Source: Bacteroidales bacterium
GTDB taxonomy: Bacteria > Bacteroidota > Bacteroidia > Bacteroidales > UBA932
Reading direction: 5' to 3'
DNA: 6,397 bases
Assembly: GCA_017556665.1 (NCBI GenBank)
Contig: JAFYMJ010000301.1
Span: 1-6,397, forward strand
The position numbers and the translations under genes are program-made. The notes under the pieces were generated by a model that was not told where the DNA came from, made no database searches, and saw only the letters and a program-made list of their open reading frames with translations. Positions 1 to 5,151 of the stretch are shown here, in pieces. The first letter of the stretch is position 1. Each line of letters starts with the position of its first letter.

Positions 1-360
1 AGAATTGCTGCGGGTGCCCCTCATGTTCCTTTTATGAGTGATTTTGTAGATTATGAAAAACTTGGCAAATGGATAGGTGCAGCTTTAAGGGGCGAAGCTA
101 AAAAGCAGGATGTAGAGTTATCCAAAATCCTGGAGACAATGTCTTATTTTGATATAAAGAATTTTGCCGGCAAGATTAAGTGTCCTATTGTAATGGGTGT
201 AGGATTACAGGATATTGTTTGTCCTCCTCATACAAATTTCTCTGGTTATAATCTTATTACATCTCCAAAAGAGTATTACATTTATCCTAAGAATGGCCAC
301 TCTCTTCCAATTAAAGAGTGGTTTAAGGTAAGGGAGAATTTCTTTGACAAATTCTTGTAG
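1..360 (+). CDS. Acetyl xylan esterase / cephalosporin-C deacetylase-like hydrolase, C-terminal part (5' end outside window)
   Basis: The frame is open from the first base and ends in TAG, giving 119 visible residues; the true start and the nucleophile serine lie upstream of the window. The segment matches the C-terminal third of the AXE1 family of alpha/beta hydrolases, which remove acetyl groups from xylan, xylo-oligosaccharides or similar O-acetylated compounds. Seen in the sequence: the family-typical run MSYFDIKNFAGKIKCP, then a strand and loop GVGLQDIVCPPHTNF whose Asp (codon 211-213) fits the catalytic acid, then YPKNGHS whose His (codon 298-300) fits the catalytic base. Both visible members of the catalytic triad are therefore intact and the end of the protein looks complete. 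It converges on the leftward lipoprotein gene, with a strong hairpin between them. Cellular location cannot be judged because the N-terminus is missing, and the exact ester substrate is unknown. Confidence 0.85.
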   Translation, partial: RIAAGAPHVPFMSDFVDYEKLGKWIGAALRGEAKKQDVELSKILETMSYFDIKNFAGKIKCPIVMGVGLQDIVCPPHTNFSGYNLITSPKEYYIYPKNGHSLPIKEWFKVRENFFDKFL

Positions 361-453
361 GAATATTACTTCAATATTAGAAAAGATTCACAACTGTATA
401 GGAACAGGCTGGATATTTTTCAGATCCTGTCTGTGGATTGGAGGTTAGGAGAT

Positions 454-506
454 ATAAATGCAAAGAGGCTGACACTTTTTGATGGTGTCAGCCTCTTTGC
501 ATTTAT
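454..506. terminator. Perfect 22-bp inverted repeat, probable bidirectional terminator
   Basis: The left arm (454-475) and right arm (485-506) are exact reverse complements over 22 bp, around a 9-nt loop (TTTTTGATG). The GC-rich core is GAGGCTGACAC/GTGTCAGCCTC. It is flanked by A-rich bases on the left and T-rich bases on the right, so either strand would give a hairpin whose 3' side is U-rich (CUCUUUGCAUUUAU). It sits between the stop of the rightward esterase (360) and the stop of the leftward lipoprotein gene (517), which is the expected place for a shared terminator of convergent genes. The U-tract after the stem is not a pure run, so termination efficiency is inferred. Confidence 0.8.
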
Positions 507-516
507 GCTATTATTA

Positions 517-1617
517 TTAGTTCAAGTGTTTCTCCAATAGCTCCTCAATTTTCTCTTTAGTATCCAATCTTCTGGCAATAATAGTACCGTTTTGGTCTAC
601 GAATACGTTTTGAGGGATAAATCTGATGTAGTACAAACCGCCTACAGCGTTATTCCAACCACCAAGATCAGAAACTTGAGGCCAAGTTAGACCATCATCT
701 TTAATACCTTTTTTCCAAGCCTCACCATCTTCATCAAATGATACACCTAGAATCTCAAATCCTTTGTTATGATATTTTTTGTAGATCTCTACAAGAGTAG
801 GATTGAACTTTCTGCAAGGGTTGCACCAGCTAGCCCAGCAATCCAACATTGTAACTTTGTTTTTGCTGTAGATGTCAGAGAATTTTACAGGCTCACCTTT
901 CTCATTGTTTTGAGTAAAGTCAATAGCAGGCTGACCTACTTGTACTGGTTTTAATTTAGCTACAATATCTTTGCATTTTTGAAGAACAGCATTAGCTTTG
1001 AACTCAACATTAGCCTCAAATTCAGCTATTTTAGCCTCAGCCTCTGCAATATCCATATCTGCTACCTCTTGAAATAATTTTTGTAGTGAGTAATGAGAAA
1101 TAGGGTTAGCTGCAATGAACTCATCCTCCATTTTAGAGATTTGCTCTGTTGCTTTGTTGTAAATCTCTTTAATTTTCTCTTTCTCCTCTTCTGTTGCTTT
1201 CATATATGCTTTCATTAAAGAGTCAAGTTTATACTCCTCAGTTAGAGCTTTAGATTTTTCAGCAACTTTATTCAAAAACTCTTGAGTCATTCCACCACCT
1301 TTAACAGAAGTCTCTTCTGGTTTCTGAGAGTTGTAGTTTACTTGGAACTCTGCATTCTCTAGGAATAGGTTTACAATAGGTCTTCTGCTGCCTTTAATGA
1401 ATACATTGTAGTACTCTGGGGTCTCAACTACACCTTCAAAAACTACTTTACCATTCTCTACAATAGCAGTTGCTACTGCATCTTTCATTGTTTTACCAAA
1501 CACTAGAGTGTCGTTTGGAAGATTCTCATCAACATTAACGGTTACTTTGTAACCCTCTGGTTTTGTGCTGCAAGCCACCATTAGAGCTGCAACACCAATT
1601 AGTAACAATTTTTTCAT
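517..1617 (-). CDS. TlpA/ResA-like thiol-disulfide oxidoreductase lipoprotein with N-terminal DUF4369-like domain
   Basis: This 366-residue protein is predicted to be an envelope-anchored thioredoxin-fold enzyme that reduces or rearranges disulfides in exported proteins. Residues 1-16 (MKKLLLIGVAALMVAC) form a lipoprotein signal peptide with Cys16 as the lipidated residue, although the -3 position is Met rather than the usual Leu. Residues of about 22-110 are a beta-rich segment resembling DUF4369, often found ahead of TlpA domains in Bacteroidota. Residues of about 110-222 are charged and helical. Residues of about 227-366 form the thioredoxin-like domain with the active site WCNPC (Cys265, Cys268; Cys265 codon 823-825) and the cis-proline loop FIPQNVFVDQNG (Pro335). 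An additional Cys215 lies in the linker. It starts 17 bp after the carbonic anhydrase-like gene and is probably cotranscribed with it. The leader is AT-rich with no Shine-Dalgarno sequence. The active site appears intact; the physiological partner is unknown. Confidence 0.9.
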   Translation of the reverse strand: MKKLLLIGVAALMVACSTKPEGYKVTVNVDENLPNDTLVFGKTMKDAVATAIVENGKVVFEGVVETPEYYNVFIKGSRRPIVNLFLENAEFQVNYNSQKPEETSVKGGGMTQEFLNKVAEKSKALTEEYKLDSLMKAYMKATEEEKEKIKEIYNKATEQISKMEDEFIAANPISHYSLQKLFQEVADMDIAEAEAKIAEFEANVEFKANAVLQKCKDIVAKLKPVQVGQPAIDFTQNNEKGEPVKFSDIYSKNKVTMLDCWASWCNPCRKFNPTLVEIYKKYHNKGFEILGVSFDEDGEAWKKGIKDDGLTWPQVSDLGGWNNAVGGLYYIRFIPQNVFVDQNGTIIARRLDTKEKIEELLEKHLN

Positions 1618-1634
1618 ATTTTTTATTTATTAAG

Positions 1635-2141
1635 TTATTTATACCATTCTTTATACATAAGATAGCCTTGTGCATTGTCATGTGCTGCCTTTCCAATAGC
1701 TTCAGATGCATCCTTTACCTTTTTTGCAGGGATTCCTGCATATATGCCAGGCTCCAGAACAGAGTTGCTAAGAACTACTGCACCAGCTGCTACTATAGTG
1801 TTGTCGGGAACAACGGCATTATCCATAATTATTGCACCCATTCCAATCAGCACATTGTTTCCAATTTTTGCACCATGAATAATTGCATTGTGTCCAACAG
1901 ACACATCGTTACCTATTTCACTGACAGATCTTTGGTACAGTGTGTGAACAACTGCTCCATCTTGAATGTTTACCCTGTCTCCAATTTTAATGGTATTTAC
2001 ATCACCTCTAAGTACAGTTCCGTACCATATGCTGCAATCATCACCTATTGTAACATCTCCTATAATTGCAGCATTCTCTGCAAGAAAGCAATCTTTACCA
2101 ATTTTTGGGGTAAATCCTCTCAGTTCTCTAATTATTGCCAT
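1635..2141 (-). CDS. Gamma-carbonic anhydrase family protein (left-handed beta-helix, hexapeptide repeats)
   Basis: This is a 168-residue protein of the YrdA/PaaY/CamH-like group, close to full length for the family. Residues of about 10-140 are imperfect hexapeptide repeats of the [LIV]-G-x-x-x-x type (IGDVTIGDDCSIWYG, IGNDVSVGHNAIIHG, IGNNVLIGMGAII), which build a trimeric left-handed beta-helix; residues of about 143-168 form the usual C-terminal helix. His66, His84 and His89 match the three metal ligands of gamma-class carbonic anhydrases. Arg45, Asp47, Gln60 and Asp61 match the conserved active-site positions of Methanosarcina Cam. The acidic loop carrying the Cam proton-shuttle glutamate is absent, as in other short members. 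No signal peptide is seen, so it is probably cytoplasmic. Hydration of CO2 is the likely reaction, but many short homologues have little measured activity, and acyltransferase relatives share the fold. It is the first gene of a probable two-gene unit with the downstream lipoprotein. Confidence 0.88.
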   Translation of the reverse strand: MAIIRELRGFTPKIGKDCFLAENAAIIGDVTIGDDCSIWYGTVLRGDVNTIKIGDRVNIQDGAVVHTLYQRSVSEIGNDVSVGHNAIIHGAKIGNNVLIGMGAIIMDNAVVPDNTIVAAGAVVLSNSVLEPGIYAGIPAKKVKDASEAIGKAAHDNAQGYLMYKEWYK

Positions 2142-2163
2142 AAGTCTTTAGTTATATAGGTCA

Positions 2164-2171
2164 CAAATGTA
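2164..2171 (-). promoter_or_regulatory. Candidate -7 promoter element for the carbonic anhydrase/thioredoxin unit
   Basis: The minus strand reads TACATTTG here, an exact match to the Bacteroidota housekeeping -7 consensus TAnnTTTG. It lies 22 bp upstream of the start codon at 2141, which implies a short leader of roughly 15-20 nt. No TTTG -33 element is visible at the expected distance of about 19-20 bp, where the upstream terminator stem lies. Support is therefore a single motif plus position. Confidence 0.45.
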
Positions 2172-2215
2172 ATAAAAAATAAAAAAAGAGGAGTCCCTTT
2201 TTATAGAAACTCCTC
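2172..2215 (-). terminator. Intrinsic terminator of the MFS transporter unit
   Basis: Reading the minus strand, the arm GAGGAGTTTC (2215-2206) pairs with GGGACTCCTC (2197-2188). This makes a 10-bp stem, with seven Watson-Crick pairs at the base, two U-G wobbles and a closing C-G pair, around an 8-nt loop TATAAAAA. Seven T residues follow directly (2187-2181), then more T-rich sequence to 2172. It begins 20 bp after the stop of the 455-residue transporter. This is a textbook rho-independent terminator for leftward transcription. Confidence 0.88.
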
Positions 2216-2235
2216 ATTATTATGTGATTTATAAA

Positions 2236-3603
2236 CTATTTCTTAATGTTAGGAACATCAAGTTTAAGTTGAGGGTTTTTCTTGGATGAAACAAACAACA
2301 ACAATGAAACTGTAATTGCTACAATACCTAAACCAATGAAAATGTACTCTGCATAAACAGAAGCCTCAACACCTGTAAAGTTCTTAAGAATGTAACCAAC
2401 TCCAATTGGAACTGCCAACATACCCATATTTTGAATCCAGTAGATTAGAGAGTATGCTGTACCAAGGTTCTTTTCTGGGATAATTTTTGGAACTGAAGGC
2501 CACATAGCAGCTGGTACAAGTGAATAACCAACGCCAAGGATAGCAATTCCTATGTATCCGTAGATAGGCTCACCTGGTGCGAAAGCAATGATGATATGGG
2601 CAGCAAATACCAAAACAGAACCTGTAACCATCCAAGTTGTAGCTTTACCTAGTTTATCTACCAAAATACCGAATAGAGGGGTAAATACTACTGTAAAGAA
2701 AGGAATCATTGAAACCATTTGTGCTGCTGTTTGCTCAAATGCTGCTGCATTCTCTGCACCAAATCTTGGGATTAGGATAGCAGTTGCAAATTTCTTGAAT
2801 GAAATGATACAGCAATAGAAGAATACGCACAATAGAGAGATAAGGATAAAGTGTCTGTTTGCCAATACTCTAAAGATATCAGAGAATTTGAATTTATCCT
2901 CCTCTGCAGTCTCAACTTTATCAGTTGTACCTGTTTGTTTGTCAAATTTAGCATCCATTGCCACGAATACAGCCCATACAATTGAACCAACAAGTAGAAG
3001 GCAAAGACCAACCAATGCAGGTCTGTTTGTAATATTCAATGGGTAACCAGCCTCTGATTGGGCAACCAATACTGGAGACAACAACAATGCAGCAGCTGTA
3101 CCTAAACGTGCAATGGCAAGTTGAAGACCCATTGCCAATGCCATTGATTTGCCTTTAAACCATTTTGCGATTGAGCGTGTTACTGCAACACCGGCAATCT
3201 CACTACCCAAACCAAATAACATACATCCTACATAAGCAATTGTTAGTGAGTGACCAGATGCTACAATTGCAGGAGTAGAGATTGTTACGTATACAAGGGC
3301 TGCACCAAGTGTCATAAGGCCTACAAAGATAGAACCTGTAATACGTACACCCCATTTGTCAAGCAATATACCACATACAATTAGACCACCCCATACGCAT
3401 AAGAATGAATATCCACCTGCGTAGAAGCCATAATCCATTGCATTCCATCCTAAAGCAAGTTTCTCTGGATCTTGGAAAATGTGTGAAATTGTAGAGAACA
3501 TGTCGTCAAAGAAGTACGACGCAAACATCGGTACTACAAGGCACGCCCATGCAAGCCAACAAGCGCTTTTACTCTCTTTTAAAGATTTAACTACGTTTGC
3601 CAT
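2236..3603 (-). CDS. MFS transporter, second gene of a tandem pair, MFSD1-like
   Basis: This 455-residue integral inner-membrane protein has about 12 hydrophobic segments (approximately 14-33, 57-81, 86-106, 122-140, 153-180, 194-215, 251-270, 295-315, 323-342, 346-370, 382-405, 418-437). A charged cytoplasmic loop at 216-250 joins the two six-helix halves. MFS motif A is seen after helix 2 (GILLDKWGVR, 78-87) and in weaker form after helix 8 (GILVDKLGK, 312-320). Other landmarks are KWFKGKSMALAMGL (147-160), AIARLG (163-168), and the region 367-394 with WPSVP, LGTAY and WIQNMG. This last region resembles, from memory, the corresponding part of eukaryotic MFSD1, a lysosomal dipeptide transporter. 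It is clearly paralogous to the gene upstream, whose stop lies 46 bp away, and is followed by an intrinsic terminator. No independent promoter is visible in the gap. The substrate is unknown; small peptides are a hypothesis, organic anions an alternative. Confidence 0.88.
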   Translation of the reverse strand: MANVVKSLKESKSACWLAWACLVVPMFASYFFDDMFSTISHIFQDPEKLALGWNAMDYGFYAGGYSFLCVWGGLIVCGILLDKWGVRITGSIFVGLMTLGAALVYVTISTPAIVASGHSLTIAYVGCMLFGLGSEIAGVAVTRSIAKWFKGKSMALAMGLQLAIARLGTAAALLLSPVLVAQSEAGYPLNITNRPALVGLCLLLVGSIVWAVFVAMDAKFDKQTGTTDKVETAEEDKFKFSDIFRVLANRHFILISLLCVFFYCCIISFKKFATAILIPRFGAENAAAFEQTAAQMVSMIPFFTVVFTPLFGILVDKLGKATTWMVTGSVLVFAAHIIIAFAPGEPIYGYIGIAILGVGYSLVPAAMWPSVPKIIPEKNLGTAYSLIYWIQNMGMLAVPIGVGYILKNFTGVEASVYAEYIFIGLGIVAITVSLLLFVSSKKNPQLKLDVPNIKK

Positions 3604-3649
3604 AAGTTTTTTAGTGTTTATTTATAGTATTATTAAAATATTGATTTTG

Positions 3650-5005
3650 CTATTTAATATTAGGAAGCTCAAGGCCATAACCTTTTTTCTTGTCCTCTAT
3701 CTTTAACCATAGGCCCAATACAAATGCAAGGAGACCTAAAGAAGAGAAAATAAGCATAGGAACTGTATATCCGCCAGTTTTGTCCAAACTCCATCCAATT
3801 ATAATAGGGAATGCCATTAGACCAATGTTTTGGATCCAGAAGATAACAGAATATGCCGAACCAAGATATCTCTCCTCAACCAATTTTGGAACAGATGGCC
3901 ATAAAGCTGCAGGAACCAATGAGAATGAGATGCCTAAAAGGATAATGGCTATGTATGCAATTGGTTTTGTAAGTGGCACCAATGCAAATATAAGGTGACA
4001 GGTAATCATTAGGATTGATCCTGCTATAAGCATAGTGGCACCTTTACCTTTCTTGTCAAGGAATGCACCAAGAAATGGAGTAAGGAACATTGCACCAATA
4101 GGGAACCAAGAGAATAATCCAGATGCCTCTGATGTAGGCATTTGAAGATTTGTCTCCAACATTCCTGTTGCAAATTTCTGGAATGGGAAAATTGCCGAGT
4201 AATATAGTACACACAAACCGGCTACAATCAAGAAAGTCTTGCTGGTGAAAAGAATACCAATATCACTAATCTTGAATTGCTCCTCTGCCTCTTCTGTAGC
4301 ACTCTCACCAAGCTGTTTGTCCAATTTTACATCCATAAATGTAAATACGGTGTATGTAATCAAACCAATCACAAGAAGAATTGTACAGAACAATACAGGA
4401 GTTACAACTGTTGGCATAGTCTCATTTGCCCATGTAGAAAGGTATGGAGACAGACGGAATACGGCAAATACACCCAAACGGGCAATAGCCATTTCCAAAC
4501 CCATAGCCAATGCCATCTCTTTGCCTTTAAACCATTTGGCAATAGCTTTTGATACTGTTACACCAGCCATCTCAACTCCGCAACCAAAAATCATGAATCC
4601 AACAGAAGCTAACTTGGCTGTTGCAGGGAAACTTGTCCAGAATGAGTCAAGGAATCTGTACAACCCACTGTCGGGAGTAAACATATCACTAATTGCATAC
4701 AATTTGATTGCTGCTCCTAATACCATTACAGCTCCCGATAAAACACCTGTAAAACGGATTCCCATTTTATCTAGAATGATACCGGCAAAAATTAGGAAGA
4801 ATGCGAACACATTCAAGAAATACTCAGAACTGCAAAAAGTTCCGTAAGTTTCTGCAGACCAACCTTTGCTTGTTTCCAAAAGGGTTGACAATGGAGATAG
4901 GACATCTACAAACATGTACGCAAAGAACATCATTAGTGCAATAAGGACCAATGCTGTCCAGCGTGCTGCAAAACTGTCATTCAAAAGTTTTTTAACTTGG
5001 GTCAT
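3650..5005 (-). CDS. MFS transporter, first gene of a tandem pair, MFSD1-like
   Basis: This 451-residue polytopic membrane protein has about 12 predicted helices (approximately 13-34, 55-78, 83-104, 128-149, 164-189, 201-224, 256-275, 297-318, 322-342, 347-369, 383-406, 412-434) and a charged middle loop (225-255). Motif A is GIILDKMGIR (75-84), with a second-half copy GAFLDKKGK (313-321). It shares with its downstream paralogue KWFKGKxMALAMGL (157-170), AIARLG (173-178), LVPAAxWPSVP (363-373), LGxAYSxIxWIQN (381-393) and a C-terminal tail ending in PNIK. It differs by a loop between helices 3 and 4 that is about 13 residues longer, and a first loop about 3 residues shorter. The start at 5005 is chosen because a short basic segment then leads into helix 1; the leader is A-rich without a Shine-Dalgarno sequence. 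A promoter lies about 80 bp upstream. The substrate is not determinable from sequence. Confidence 0.88.
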   Translation of the reverse strand: MTQVKKLLNDSFAARWTALVLIALMMFFAYMFVDVLSPLSTLLETSKGWSAETYGTFCSSEYFLNVFAFFLIFAGIILDKMGIRFTGVLSGAVMVLGAAIKLYAISDMFTPDSGLYRFLDSFWTSFPATAKLASVGFMIFGCGVEMAGVTVSKAIAKWFKGKEMALAMGLEMAIARLGVFAVFRLSPYLSTWANETMPTVVTPVLFCTILLVIGLITYTVFTFMDVKLDKQLGESATEEAEEQFKISDIGILFTSKTFLIVAGLCVLYYSAIFPFQKFATGMLETNLQMPTSEASGLFSWFPIGAMFLTPFLGAFLDKKGKGATMLIAGSILMITCHLIFALVPLTKPIAYIAIILLGISFSLVPAALWPSVPKLVEERYLGSAYSVIFWIQNIGLMAFPIIIGWSLDKTGGYTVPMLIFSSLGLLAFVLGLWLKIEDKKKGYGLELPNIK

Positions 5006-5084
5006 TTTAAGTATTTGTTTTATTATAATATCTCTATTTAATAAGCATAATAATCAGCAAGGTACTAATTATAAAAATGAATGG

Positions 5085-5115
5085 CAAAAATAATTAAATT
5101 TTTCTATAATCTAAA
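5085..5115 (-). promoter_or_regulatory. Candidate promoter for the MFS transporter pair
   Basis: The minus strand reads TATTTTTG at 5092-5085, an exact match to the Bacteroidota -7 consensus TAnnTTTG. TTTA at 5115-5112 lies 19 bp upstream, a one-mismatch match to the -33 element TTTG at a usual spacing. Transcription would begin near 5079, giving a leader of about 75 nt before the start codon at 5005. No riboswitch-like fold was recognised in this AT-rich leader. Confidence 0.6.
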
Positions 5116-5151
5116 TAAGTTGTAAATTGCGTAACTTTTAAAATTATTGGC

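Noticed and set aside
404..430. A small hairpin (ACAGG-CTG / CAG-AT-CCTGT) just after the esterase gene
   Set aside because: The stem is only 8 bp with a 2-nt bulge and no T-tract follows; the much stronger inverted repeat at 454-506 explains termination better.
1563..2159. A 198-codon rightward open frame opposite the carbonic anhydrase-like gene
   Set aside because: It lies antisense to a well-supported gene with intact metal ligands, and its translation is Cys/Tyr/Ile-rich with no recognisable domain, as expected for a complementary-strand shadow.
3604..3649. A separate promoter between the two transporter genes
   Set aside because: No TAnnTTTG match occurs on the minus strand in this 46-bp gap, so cotranscription from the upstream promoter is simpler.
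4239..4847. A 202-codon rightward open frame opposite the upstream transporter
   Set aside because: It is entirely inside a clear transporter gene on the other strand and shows no motif or domain of its own.
5104..5109. TATAAT upstream of dxs as a classical sigma-70 -10 box
   Set aside because: Bacteroidota promoters use TAnnTTTG rather than TATAAT, no TTGACA-like partner is present at the right spacing, and such a hexamer is expected by chance in this AT-rich gap.
5132..5139. TAACTTTT as a -7 element for dxs
   Set aside because: It has one mismatch, no TTTG about 19-20 bp upstream, and would leave a leader of only a few bases.
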